This document shows, piece by piece, positions 1-7,996 of a DNA stretch of 14,494 nt. The notes beneath the pieces are model-generated. The model saw only the letters and a program-made list of their open reading frames with translations. It was not told the DNA's origin and did no database searches. Every line of letters starts with the position of its first letter. The first letter of the stretch is position 1. The stretch is from Ignavibacteria bacterium (lineage in GTDB: Bacteria > Bacteroidota > Ignavibacteria > Ignavibacteriales > Ignavibacteriaceae). Made by a program: the position numbers and the translations under genes. The stretch lies in contig JAOTUT010000008.1 of the NCBI GenBank assembly GCA_029863735.1, forward strand, positions 1-14,494. Direction: 5' to 3'.

Positions 1-1121
1 TTTTTGGAATACCAAGTAATGTAGAATCATCTCACGAAAAATTTCAAACCCTTCTTCTAAACTTTAAGTCGTACCATAACATTACTGAGCAGCATTTTCA
101 AAAGTTTGTTTCGAGAGAAGCAATTAAACATTTATTCAGCGTTGCCACCGGAATTGATTCGCTTCTCGTTGGCGATAACCAGGTCTTCAAACAAGTAAAA
201 GATTCTTTCCAGATTGCCGAGGAGTCAAATTTTACCGGTTACATTATGCATAGAATTTTTGATGCTGCAATCAGAACCGGTAAAAGAGCAATATCAGAAA
301 CAGCAATTAGTGAGGGGGCCGTAACTGTTAGTTACGCTGCAGTTCAGTTAACTGAAAAAATATTTTCAAACCTTAGTAAAAAATCAGCACTGGTAATAGG
401 GACAGGGGAAACTGGTGAAATAGCAGCTAAACATCTTTCAGAAAAAGGAATTGGCAGCCTTGCTGTTACGAACAGAACCCAGGAAAAGGCTGATAAGCTA
501 GCTCAAAAACTGAATGCAAAAGTAATTCCGTTTACAGAATTCAAAGATTCAATTTATGAGTTCGATATAATTATAAGTGCGACCGCTTCGCCTGAAATTC
601 TTGTTAACAAAGATGATGTTAAAGTTGCGTTAAAAAAGAGAAGTAACAATCCTATGATTTTAATGGATATTGCAATCCCTCGTGATATTGATCCCGAGAC
701 GAAAAAAATTGATTACATCTTCTATCACGACCTTGACTCATTGAATATTATAGTTGAACAAAATCTTTCGAAAAGAAAATCAGAAATTCCTAAAGTTGAA
801 AATATAATTGAGGAAGAGCTGGATGTTTTCTGGGAATGGTACAACTCTCTCCAGGCAGCTCCGGCAATTAAAGATCTCAGGGATTTTTTCGAAGAGATCA
901 GAAACGAAGAAGTAGATAAAAACAAAAACAAATTTGCCACTGAAGATCAGGAGAAGCTTGATATTGTTACGAAGAGAATAATCAATAAAATTCTCCATCA
1001 TCCAACTATCGAATTACGAAAAGCAGATGAAGCCTCTGCCTCAGTTGATGCTTCAACTAAAATTGGAATTATAAGAGATCTTTTTGGAATCAATTCCGGG
1101 AAAAATTCAGAGAAAGACTAG
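1..1121 (+). CDS. hemA: Glutamyl-tRNA reductase, 5'-truncated by window edge
   Basis: It catalyses NADPH-dependent reduction of glutamyl-tRNA(Glu) to glutamate-1-semialdehyde, the first committed step of C5-pathway tetrapyrrole synthesis in the cytoplasm. The frame is open from base 3, giving 372 visible residues before the TAG stop. The family is usually about 420 residues, so roughly the first 50, including the catalytic cysteine, lie outside the window. The visible start contains the conserved HLFSVATGIDSLLVGDNQ block (codons from base 129), matching the HLxxVASGLDSxxxGE region of the family. A Rossmann NADP-binding part follows (VIGTGETGEIAAKHL), then a C-terminal helical dimerisation region. 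The ATG at 246 is internal and is not the start. It is first in a tightly spaced heme operon; hemC begins 9 bp after its stop. Confidence 0.95.
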   Translation, partial: FGIPSNVESSHEKFQTLLLNFKSYHNITEQHFQKFVSREAIKHLFSVATGIDSLLVGDNQVFKQVKDSFQIAEESNFTGYIMHRIFDAAIRTGKRAISETAISEGAVTVSYAAVQLTEKIFSNLSKKSALVIGTGETGEIAAKHLSEKGIGSLAVTNRTQEKADKLAQKLNAKVIPFTEFKDSIYEFDIIISATASPEILVNKDDVKVALKKRSNNPMILMDIAIPRDIDPETKKIDYIFYHDLDSLNIIVEQNLSKRKSEIPKVENIIEEELDVFWEWYNSLQAAPAIKDLRDFFEEIRNEEVDKNKNKFATEDQEKLDIVTKRIINKILHHPTIELRKADEASASVDASTKIGIIRDLFGINSGKNSEKD

Positions 1122-1130
1122 GACACAATT

Positions 1131-2072
1131 TTGAAGCAAAAAACTATCATCGGTTCAAGGGGAAGTGAACTTGCTCTCTGGCAGGCAAACTTCGTGAAAA
1201 GTGTGCTTGAGAAAAAGAATAAAAATATTTCGGTTGAGATAAAGATCATCAAAACTAAGGGAGATAAAATACTTGATGTTGCTCTCTCAAAAATTGGTGA
1301 CCGAAGCTTGTTTACAAAAGAGCTCGAGATAGAACTTCTCAATCAAAGAATCGATCTCGCAGTTCATAGCCTGAAAGATCTGCAAATAGAAATTCCCAAA
1401 GGTTTAAAACTCACTGCTGTAACAAAAAGACATAATGTTCATGATGTTCTTATTGCGAGAAAAAAAGGAACTACAATTTTAAATTTACCTGAAGGGGCTA
1501 CGGTTGCAACAGGATCTTTAAGAAGAAAGTGCCAACTTCTGCATATCAGACCCGATTTGAATCTTGTCGAACTCAGAGGAAACGTTCCTTCAAGAATTAA
1601 AAAATTTCTTAAATCTGACTGGGATGCAATTATCCTTGCGAGAGCCGGTGTTGAAAGATTAAAACTTAACAAGCACATCTCATCAATAATTAAAACAGAT
1701 ATAATGCTTCCTGCGGTTGGACAAGGTGCATTAGGAATTGAGACAAGGGCTGACAACAAAATCGTGAATGAAATCTTAAAATCAATTCATCACGAAGATA
1801 CATATAAAGCAGTTTTAGCTGAACGCGCCTTGCTCAAAACCCTCGAGGGCGGCTGCCAGGTTCCAATTGGAGCGCTTGCAGAAGTAAAGTCTAATGGAAT
1901 ACTTATCCATGCTTTGGTAGGAGCATTAGATGGCAGTTTAACTTTCCGAAAAAAAATTCGCGGAAGCAAAAACAATCCTGAAAAAGTTGGCAAAAAGCTG
2001 GCAAATGACTTATTGAAAGCGGGAGCGAATATCATTCTGGATGAAATTTACAAAACAGTGAGGGCTAAATGA
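1131..2072 (+). CDS. hemC: Hydroxymethylbilane synthase (porphobilinogen deaminase)
   Basis: It polymerises four porphobilinogens into linear hydroxymethylbilane. It is full length at 313 residues. The start is TTG at 1131 with AGGA at 1120-1123, and the protein begins at the canonical IIGSRGSELALWQA motif, so this rare start is well supported. The cofactor-attachment cysteine is C242 in LEGGCQVPIGA. The catalytic aspartate is D83 in HSLKD, and the arginine-rich substrate region follows (TGSLRRKCQLL, ELRGN). It lies 9 bp after hemA, and its TGA overlaps the ATG of the following lipoprotein gene by 4 bp, implying translational coupling. Confidence 0.97.
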   Translation: MKQKTIIGSRGSELALWQANFVKSVLEKKNKNISVEIKIIKTKGDKILDVALSKIGDRSLFTKELEIELLNQRIDLAVHSLKDLQIEIPKGLKLTAVTKRHNVHDVLIARKKGTTILNLPEGATVATGSLRRKCQLLHIRPDLNLVELRGNVPSRIKKFLKSDWDAIILARAGVERLKLNKHISSIIKTDIMLPAVGQGALGIETRADNKIVNEILKSIHHEDTYKAVLAERALLKTLEGGCQVPIGALAEVKSNGILIHALVGALDGSLTFRKKIRGSKNNPEKVGKKLANDLLKAGANIILDEIYKTVRAK

Positions 2073-2692
2073 TAACCAAATCATTCCATAAAATTTCAAT
2101 ATTTTTTTCTGCAATAATAATTTTAATATGCATTTCTGTTTTAACATCCTGTAAATGCAGAGCCTGTGAGGATAAGGAAGAAGGTTCGGTTCCCCTTGAA
2201 ATTTTAACCAAAGCAAATTCCTTCATTACGGTTTCAACCGGAAAAGAATTTTTTCAGCAATATATCACTCCTGATTTTTACAGAACGAAACACACTCCTC
2301 CATATTATGAAATGGCTTACAAATTTTTTATGCCTGAAAAACCTTATGTGAATGCAACTATAAAATTTACTGTTGATTCTTTGGGAAATGTATTGAAGAA
2401 CCGTGATATCGTCGGAATTCCACGATGCGTAAATTTTCCTGAAGAATGTGATTTCAATATTGATGAACAAATTGCAAAACAAATTGCGAGTAAAATGGGG
2501 CTAAAAGAAGGTGTAAGAGAATGGGAAGTTGGTTTCCTTTGGGATTTTAAGCTGAAAAGGTATGTCTGGAGAATTTTATCAACACTAACGGAATTTGGAA
2601 ACGAAGAAAATTATAAAGCTACAGGCCAGGAAATGGTAATCGATCCGAACACGGGTGAAGTTCTTGCTTTAAATGATTGGAGAGTTAATTAA
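2069..2692 (+). CDS. Unknown lipoprotein within the heme operon
   Basis: I do not recognise a named family. The 207-residue product has a lysine-containing N-terminus, a hydrophobic segment (about residues 10-26) and a lipobox LTSC with C28 as the likely lipidated residue, so it is probably anchored to a membrane on the periplasmic side. The mature N-terminus is CKCRAC (C28, C30, C33), and a second cysteine pair follows (C120, C127). The C-terminal about 40 residues (GQEMVIDPNTGEVLALNDW) look like a PepSY-type turn-and-strand unit, which is a weak assignment. ATG at 2069 overlaps the hemC stop by 4 bp with a GAGGG site just upstream, so it is co-translated with heme enzymes. Metal or tetrapyrrole handling is possible but is only inferred from context and cysteines. 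Confidence 0.8.
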   Translation: MITKSFHKISIFFSAIIILICISVLTSCKCRACEDKEEGSVPLEILTKANSFITVSTGKEFFQQYITPDFYRTKHTPPYYEMAYKFFMPEKPYVNATIKFTVDSLGNVLKNRDIVGIPRCVNFPEECDFNIDEQIAKQIASKMGLKEGVREWEVGFLWDFKLKRYVWRILSTLTEFGNEENYKATGQEMVIDPNTGEVLALNDWRVN

Positions 2693-2701
2693 ATAACTGC
2701 A

Positions 2702-4108
2702 ATGTTAAAAGAAAAGCGTGAAATAAAACGAAAGAAGAAAAGAGAAAAAATTCTCGAAGCTGCGGCTGAGCTTTTTTCCACCAAGCATTATCACGAAGTA
2801 ATGATGGATGATGTTGCCAGATTAATTTCCGTAGCAAAAGGAACTGTTTATAATTATTTCACCTCGAAGGAAGAACTCTATTTTACAATAATGCATACAA
2901 GGATGGAGAACCTTCTCTCACTTCTGAAACAAAAAATAGAATCCGAACAAAACAGTATTGATTCACTTCGTGCTTTTGTAACTCATCTTTATATGTTTAT
3001 GATGAAGCACAGGAAATTCTTTCTCATCTATCAGAGAGAAACACTTAATAAACAAAATTCTTTTTGTGAAGATATGCTTTCACTCGAAAAACAGATGAAG
3101 CAAATGATTATGCAAATCATATCGAGAGGTGAAAAAGAGAGTGTTTTCAGAAAAGTTGACGAAGAGTTTGCAATTAGTCTGATATTCGGAAGTATTTATG
3201 GCGCTGTTCAAAGAGGAATAAACGAAAACATTCCCGATGAAACTGCTGCAAAAGAGAAAGAAGAAATATTTGATTTCATTTTGCACGGACTTTATTCGGG
3301 CTTCAACAATATCAAAGAACTTCCTTTAAAAGGTAAAACAATTGTAATCACCAGAACGATTGAGCAATCGCGTGAATCTGCAGCTGCTTTAATAAATCTT
3401 GGCGCAAATGTAATTATTGTTCCCACACTTGAAATTGTTCCTCCATCCAACTGGAGTAAGTTTGATTCTATTGTCGCTCATCCTGATAGAATAGATTTTA
3501 TAATTTTTACTTCTATCCATTCTGTACAAATGTTCTCTAAAAGAATTCAAGAAATTGGCGCTTTAATTAATTACAACCAGACAAAAGTAGTTGCCGTTGG
3601 AAATAAGACTTCAGCATATTGTCATAAAAATAATATCAGTGTGAACATAGTCCCTGATAAGTTTAGTTCTGAAGGTGTAATTGAAGCGCTGTCAAAATAC
3701 AATTTGAAAAACAAAGTTGTATTCATTCCCCGATCTGCTATTGGCAGAGAAGAGTTACCAATGGGGTTAAAAGAATTGGGCGCGATTATTAAGTCAGTAC
3801 CAGTTTATAATGTTGCAATCCCATCAGGGGATAATCTAAAACAAAGCCTTCAGCAGCTAGACTCTTCTCATCTTGATCTGTTTATCTTTACAAGTCCTTC
3901 AACATTTGAGAACTTCCTGCAGATAGCAAATATTAAAAATCCTTTTCAATATTTCAGCAGGTATAATGTCGCTGCAATTGGTCCCACAACCAAAGAAGCA
4001 ATTGAATCGAAGAAAGTAAAAGTAAAAATTCTTCCCGATGAATACACTATAAACGGATTGACAAATAAAATTGTTGAATACTACAGTAATAGCAAGGAGA
4101 AGGTTTGA
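2702..4108 (+). CDS. hemD: TetR-family regulator fused to uroporphyrinogen-III synthase
   Basis: This is a single 468-residue frame. Residues 1-204 form a full TetR-type regulator: a lysine/arginine-rich start, helix-turn-helix at about 17-62 (ILEAAAELF ... VAKGTVYNYFTSKEELY), then a helical ligand/dimer part. Residues about 208-465 form a full-length HemD, which cyclises hydroxymethylbilane with D-ring inversion to uroporphyrinogen III; it starts KGKTIVITRT and has paired Rossmann-like lobes (IIFTSIHSVQMF; FIFTSPSTFENF; VAAIGPTT). HemD has no start of its own near the junction: the only nearby in-frame candidate is a TTG at codon 194 inside the last TetR helix, and the next ATG is codon 276, inside the HemD fold. 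It lies 9 bp after the lipoprotein gene and its TGA overlaps the hemE TTG. HemD fused to DNA-binding domains is known elsewhere (actinobacterial winged-helix types); I do not recall a TetR version. Self- or pathway-sensing is inferred. Confidence 0.9.
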   Translation: MLKEKREIKRKKKREKILEAAAELFSTKHYHEVMMDDVARLISVAKGTVYNYFTSKEELYFTIMHTRMENLLSLLKQKIESEQNSIDSLRAFVTHLYMFMMKHRKFFLIYQRETLNKQNSFCEDMLSLEKQMKQMIMQIISRGEKESVFRKVDEEFAISLIFGSIYGAVQRGINENIPDETAAKEKEEIFDFILHGLYSGFNNIKELPLKGKTIVITRTIEQSRESAAALINLGANVIIVPTLEIVPPSNWSKFDSIVAHPDRIDFIIFTSIHSVQMFSKRIQEIGALINYNQTKVVAVGNKTSAYCHKNNISVNIVPDKFSSEGVIEALSKYNLKNKVVFIPRSAIGREELPMGLKELGAIIKSVPVYNVAIPSGDNLKQSLQQLDSSHLDLFIFTSPSTFENFLQIANIKNPFQYFSRYNVAAIGPTTKEAIESKKVKVKILPDEYTINGLTNKIVEYYSNSKEKV

Positions 4109-5151
4109 AATTACAAAATGATTTAATCATTAGGGCCTGTAAACGTTTGCCAACAGAACGCACACCTATCTGGATTATGCGCCAGGCTGGAAGATATTTA
4201 CCCGAGTACAGAACAATTCGTTCAAAGCATGATTTTTTAATAATGTGCAAAACACCTGAGCTCGCATCTGAAGTAACAATTCAGCCGGTTGATATTATTG
4301 GTGTTGATGCTGCGATAATTTTTTCTGATATATTAGTAATTCCCGAAGCAATGGGAATGCATCTGGAAATTAATGAAGGCAAAGGACCTGTTTTTACAAG
4401 TCCGATAAAATCAAAAGATGATGTTGCTAAATTGAAATCACCGGATCCAAGTAAAGATTTAAAATTTGTTCTGGATGCTATCTCATTAACTAAAAAAGAA
4501 TTAAATGGAAGAGTTCCGGTTATTGGATTTGCCGGTGCACCGTGGACAATTCTTACTTACATGGTTGAAGGTCAGGGCTCAAAATCTTTTTCAAAAGTGA
4601 AGAAATTAATTTACGGTAATCCCGAGCTTGCACACATTCTTCTTGATAAAATTACAAAGGCAACTGCAGCATATTTATCTGTTCAGATTGAAGCAGGTGC
4701 AAATCTTGTTCAGATATTTGATACCTGGGCTGGAATTCTTTCACCAAGAGATTACCAGGTATTTGCAATGAGATATGTCCATCAACTCATCTCTGAAATA
4801 AAAAGAAAAGATGAGCCGGTAATTTATTTCCCCAAAGGTGTTCATTACCTCATGCACGAACTTAAAGAGATAGGTGCAGATGCAATAAGTGTTGACTGGA
4901 CTCTTGAGCTTGAAAAGGTCAGAAGAAAAATTGGTGGTAAAGTTGCAATACAGGGAAACCTTGATCCGACGGTGCTTTATGCTGATCCGTCTTTTATCAA
5001 AAGGGAAGCAAGAAAAGTCCTTGCATCATTCGGCAAAGGAAATGGGCACATTTTTAATCTCGGTCATGGCATTTTACCAGACATTGATCCTGAGAATGTA
5101 AAAGTGTTAGTAAATTATGTTAAAGAAGAGAGTAAATCATTTCACCACTAA
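4105..5151 (+). CDS. hemE: Uroporphyrinogen decarboxylase
   Basis: It decarboxylates the four acetate side chains of uroporphyrinogen III to give coproporphyrinogen III. It has 348 residues, the normal family length. Signature residues are visible: PIWIMRQAGRYLPEY (R26, R30), FSDIL (D75), GAPWTILTYMVEG (Y152), IFDTWAG (T207 where many members have Ser) and NLGHGILPDIDPE (H321). The start is TTG at 4105, preceded by a strong AGGAGAAGG at 4095-4103, and it overlaps the upstream TGA. The coupling should keep HemD and HemE synthesis in step. Its stop codon lies inside the left arm of the inverted repeat that separates it from hemN. Confidence 0.97.
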   Translation: MKLQNDLIIRACKRLPTERTPIWIMRQAGRYLPEYRTIRSKHDFLIMCKTPELASEVTIQPVDIIGVDAAIIFSDILVIPEAMGMHLEINEGKGPVFTSPIKSKDDVAKLKSPDPSKDLKFVLDAISLTKKELNGRVPVIGFAGAPWTILTYMVEGQGSKSFSKVKKLIYGNPELAHILLDKITKATAAYLSVQIEAGANLVQIFDTWAGILSPRDYQVFAMRYVHQLISEIKRKDEPVIYFPKGVHYLMHELKEIGADAISVDWTLELEKVRRKIGGKVAIQGNLDPTVLYADPSFIKREARKVLASFGKGNGHIFNLGHGILPDIDPENVKVLVNYVKEESKSFHH

Positions 5152-5213
5152 GTCACTAAGATCACTTAGAACCACTTAGTGAAGCTATGTGACCTAAGTG
5201 TCTCGGTGGTAAA
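5140..5213. repeat. Long imperfect inverted repeat between hemE and hemN
   Basis: The arms are 5140-5169 (beginning TTTCACCACTAAG) and 5185-5213 (ending GTCTCGGTGGTAAA), around a 15-base centre that itself holds CACTTAGTG. The outer bases TTT-ACCAC/GGTGGT-AAA pair, and the inner CACT-AG and TCAC-TAG blocks pair with scattered mismatches. It also reads as a run of short CACTAAG/CACTTAG units. It contains the hemE stop and ends just before the hemN ribosome binding site. It has no T-tract, so it is not a standard terminator. It resembles dispersed CAC-rich palindromic intergenic repeats seen in many environmental genomes; that comparison is from memory. Confidence 0.7.
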
Positions 5214-5214
5214 A

Positions 5215-5220
5215 AAGGAA
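5215..5220 (+). promoter_or_regulatory. hemN ribosome binding site (decides the start)
   Basis: AAGGAA lies 6 bp before the ATG at 5227 and directly after the right arm of the inverted repeat. It supports ATG 5227 over the in-frame GTG at 5179, and it places translation initiation where folding of the palindrome could matter. Confidence 0.7.
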
Positions 5221-5226
5221 AATTAT

Positions 5227-6603
5227 ATGTTCAAAGTAGATTTAAAAAAATTCAAGAAATACGATAAGCCCGGACCGCGGTACACAAGCTACCCAACTGC
5301 TCCGCAGTTCAATGATCAATTCACCCACGCAGAATATATTGATGAGATTGTAAAAACAAACTACGGAAAAAACCTTCCTGACCTTTCGCTCTACTTTCAC
5401 ATTCCCTACTGCGATACTCTTTGTTTCTTTTGCGGATGCAATATGCTGGTTACACGCAACAGGGATAGAATTAATGAATACATAAAATACGTTCAGAAAG
5501 AAATTGATCTGTTGAGAACTTATTTACTGCCAGACAGAAAAGTTGCGCAGCACCACTGGGGTGGAGGAACTCCAACTCATCTTATGCCAGATGAAATTCA
5601 TAAACTTACTTCGTACATCAATCAGTCGTTTGAACTTAAAAATGATTCTGAAAATAGCTGCGAAATTGATCCGCGAGAATTAACAAAAGAACATCTTGAA
5701 GCTTTGAGAAGCAATGGCTTTAATAGAATTAGTATGGGTGTGCAGGATTTTAATGATCAGGTTCAGAAGGCAGTTAACAGAATTCAGCCCGAAGATTTGA
5801 CGAGAAAAGTTGTCACCTGGGTAAGAGAACTGAAATATCACAGTATTAATCTTGATCTTATTTACGGACTCCCCTTTCAAACCGTGAAATCTTTTACAGA
5901 TACGATTGAAAAAATTATTGATATCTCTCCCGATCGAATTGCTTTGTTTAACTATGCACATGTTCCCTGGATGAAAAAACATATGGCACTGATTCACGAA
6001 GAAGATTTACCAAAGCCTGAAGAGAAGTTGGAAATATTAAAGATGAGCATTGAAAAACTAACCAGTGCCGGATATGAATTTATCGGGATGGACCATTTTG
6101 CAAAACCTGATGACGAACTAACAATCGCAATGAAGCAGAAAAAACTTTACAGAAACTTCCAGGGATACAGCACAAATGCAGGAGCTGATCTTTACGCGTT
6201 TGGAATTACATCGATCAGTCAGCTAAAAAATATTTATGCACAGAATTACAAAACAGAAAAAGAATACTATACAGCACTTGATAATGAAACTGTGCCGACA
6301 GCAAAAGGCTACAAACTAAGTGAAGACGACCATATCAGGCACGAGGTGATAATGAGAATTATGTGTGACTTCGAGTTGAACTATAAATCAATAGATGAAA
6401 AGTTTGGGATCAACTTTAAAGATTACTTCAAATGGGGACTCGGCAACTTAAAAGACTTTGAAGCCGATGAATTAATAGTAATGAACGAAGACGGCTTTAA
6501 AATAAAAGATATGGGTAGACTTCTCATCCGAAATATTGCGATGAACTTTGACGGATACATCGAACGGAAAGAAGATAAGGCTAAGTATTCGAGGACGGTT
6601 TAA
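5227..6603 (+). CDS. hemN: Oxygen-independent coproporphyrinogen III oxidase (radical SAM)
   Basis: It converts coproporphyrinogen III to protoporphyrinogen IX by SAM-dependent oxidative decarboxylation without O2. With the ATG at 5227 it has 458 residues, and the cluster ligands fall at C62, C66, C69 plus C71 in HIPYCDTLCFFCGCN, the spacing of true HemN rather than of HemW-like relatives. Y56 precedes the motif, and the GGGTPTHL SAM-binding stretch follows. An in-frame GTG at 5179 would add 16 residues encoded by the palindrome; the ATG at 5227 is preferred because AAGGAA (5215-5220) precedes it and because PGPRYTSYPTAPQF starts normally. It is last of the heme run. Its last 12 codons recur twice downstream. 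Confidence 0.96.
   Translation: MFKVDLKKFKKYDKPGPRYTSYPTAPQFNDQFTHAEYIDEIVKTNYGKNLPDLSLYFHIPYCDTLCFFCGCNMLVTRNRDRINEYIKYVQKEIDLLRTYLLPDRKVAQHHWGGGTPTHLMPDEIHKLTSYINQSFELKNDSENSCEIDPRELTKEHLEALRSNGFNRISMGVQDFNDQVQKAVNRIQPEDLTRKVVTWVRELKYHSINLDLIYGLPFQTVKSFTDTIEKIIDISPDRIALFNYAHVPWMKKHMALIHEEDLPKPEEKLEILKMSIEKLTSAGYEFIGMDHFAKPDDELTIAMKQKKLYRNFQGYSTNAGADLYAFGITSISQLKNIYAQNYKTEKEYYTALDNETVPTAKGYKLSEDDHIRHEVIMRIMCDFELNYKSIDEKFGINFKDYFKWGLGNLKDFEADELIVMNEDGFKIKDMGRLLIRNIAMNFDGYIERKEDKAKYSRTV
6568..6603 (+). repeat. hemN 3'-end repeat, copy A (in hemN)
   Basis: This 36-bp unit encodes the last 11 residues of HemN (KEDKAKYSRTV) plus the stop. It matches copy C at 31 of 36 bases and copy B at 30 of 36. 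All six differences from copy B are synonymous. Similarity starts abruptly at the AAA codon and ends at the stop. Confidence 0.85.
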
Positions 6604-6688
6604 ATAAATCCTTCCAAAGCAAGAGAAAAACAACTTTGCCCTCAGAATTTCCAAATCACTAAAATTTGCACTATTTGAGCCTATTTTT

Positions 6689-6721
6689 GGACAAGTTTGC
6701 AATCAAATTGCAAATTTGTCC
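6689..6721. repeat. Near-perfect palindrome upstream of the AAA ATPase gene
   Basis: GGACAAGTTTGCAAT (6689-6703), a 3-base loop and ATTGCAAATTTGTCC (6707-6721) form a 15-bp stem with one mismatch in DNA, which becomes a G-U pair in RNA. No T-tract follows on either strand, so it is unlikely to be a terminator. It lies 7-22 bp before the candidate ATPase starts and may be an operator, a leader hairpin or an element end. Confidence 0.75.
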
Positions 6722-6742
6722 AGATGATTGTATTTTCACATC

Positions 6743-7912
6743 GTGATTAAACGAGATATACAAGACAAACTTATTCATCTGGCGGAAAAATTTCCGGTAA
6801 TTGCTGTAATTGGACCCAGGCAGTCTGGAAAAACAACCTTAGTAAAAATGGTTTTCCCGGATAAAGAATATGTGAATCTGGAAGAGCCAGACACAAGATT
6901 ATTTGCGCAGAACGATCCCCGCTCTTTTTTGTCTTCTAAAAAATCAGGTTTAATCATTGATGAAGTTCAAAGAGTTCCGGATCTATTTTCATACATTCAG
7001 GCTCATGTTGATGAAAAGAAAATCCCGGTCAGTTTTATTCTGACCGGCTCGCATAATTTCTTAATGCAAGAGAAAATTTCTCAGACGTTAGCAGGAAGAG
7101 TAGCTATTTTGACTTTGCTTCCGTTTAGCCTTAGTGAAGTTCGACCCAATGATTCAGAAGATGATTATTCGAATTTTATTTTTAAAGGATTTTATCCTCC
7201 TATTTATGATCGGAAAATTGAGCCAACAGATTGGTATCCAAATTATATCCGCACCTACCTTGAGAGAGATGTGAGATTAATAAAAAATATTTCTGATCTT
7301 AACTCCTTTACACTATTTGTTAAATTATGCGCGGGAAGAATTGGACAGTTAGTGAATCTTTCATCACTTGCGGTTGAAGCGGGAATTTCAGTAAACACGG
7401 TTAAATCCTGGTTATCGGTACTCGAAGCCAGTTATATTATTTTTAGGTTGGAACCACATTTTCAAAATTTTAACAAAAGATTGGTTAAAATGCCGAAGCT
7501 TTATTTTTATGATACCGGATTAGCATGTTCATTGCTCGGACTAGAAAGTGTAAATCAGATAAGTACACATTACTTAATTGGGTCTTTATTTGAAAACTTG
7601 GTGATTTCAGATTTGTTAAAACATAAAATGAATAAAGGATTAAATGATAGATTTTATTACTGGCGTGATAAGCTTGGACGGGAAGTTGATTGCCTGATTG
7701 ATTCTGGATTGGAAAAAATAATACTTGAAATTAAATCAGGTAAAACTATTAACGAAGAATTTTTTAATGGATTAAATTTTTATAAGGACCTTTCGGGAAA
7801 TGAAAATATTTTTTCTTATCTAATCTATGGTGGGGAAAAAGAAGAAGCACGGTCTGCGGGAAATGTGCTGCCCTGGCATAAAGCAACGATGGTGTTTGAA
7901 AAAAGAGGATAA
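6743..7912 (+). CDS. AAA ATPase with C-terminal DUF4143 domain
   Basis: This is a P-loop ATPase of the AAA_14/DUF4143 type, abundant in bacteria and archaea but of poorly known function. Motifs in order: Walker A GPRQSGKTT, Walker B GLIIDEVQ, sensor-like LTGSHNF, LAGR, then a winged-helix-like part and a C-terminal nuclease-fold signature (FENLV, YWRDKLGREVDCLID, LEIKSGK) resembling the PD-(D/E)XK core. The start is uncertain. TTG at 6728 gives 394 residues; GTG at 6743 gives 389 and starts VIKRDIQDKL, as relatives do, so I use it. It is not part of heme synthesis. It sits between two copies of the hemN tail repeat, and its last few codons and stop lie inside the second copy, in another frame, which suggests insertion as a module. 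Confidence 0.88.
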   Translation: MIKRDIQDKLIHLAEKFPVIAVIGPRQSGKTTLVKMVFPDKEYVNLEEPDTRLFAQNDPRSFLSSKKSGLIIDEVQRVPDLFSYIQAHVDEKKIPVSFILTGSHNFLMQEKISQTLAGRVAILTLLPFSLSEVRPNDSEDDYSNFIFKGFYPPIYDRKIEPTDWYPNYIRTYLERDVRLIKNISDLNSFTLFVKLCAGRIGQLVNLSSLAVEAGISVNTVKSWLSVLEASYIIFRLEPHFQNFNKRLVKMPKLYFYDTGLACSLLGLESVNQISTHYLIGSLFENLVISDLLKHKMNKGLNDRFYYWRDKLGREVDCLIDSGLEKIILEIKSGKTINEEFFNGLNFYKDLSGNENIFSYLIYGGEKEEARSAGNVLPWHKATMVFEKRG

Positions 7913-7937
7913 AGCCAAGTATTCAAGGACTGTGTAA
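7902..7937 (+). repeat. hemN 3'-end repeat, copy B
   Basis: Read in the hemN frame it encodes exactly KEDKAKYSRTV plus TAA, as in copy A, yet six codons are spelled differently (for example GAG for GAA, GCC for GCT, GTG for GTT). There is no hemN sequence upstream of it. The ATPase stop codon (7910-7912) falls inside it in another frame. Confidence 0.85.
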
Positions 7938-7996
7938 TTATCTGGTTTATTCCTCATCTCATCTTGGCGAAAAAATCTCAAGAATAACTCTATATC

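Noticed and set aside
1439..1759. Minus-strand frame opposite hemC, and similar long frames opposite hemN (5680-5997) and the methyltransferase gene (10279-10539)
   Set aside because: They lie antisense inside well-supported genes and show no domain motifs or ribosome binding sites.
5179..5226. Extended hemN start at GTG 5179
   Set aside because: The added 16 residues are encoded by the palindromic repeat and match no HemN N-terminus; ATG 5227 has its own ribosome binding site.
6689..6721. Palindrome as the terminator of the heme operon
   Set aside because: No T-tract follows the stem on either strand.
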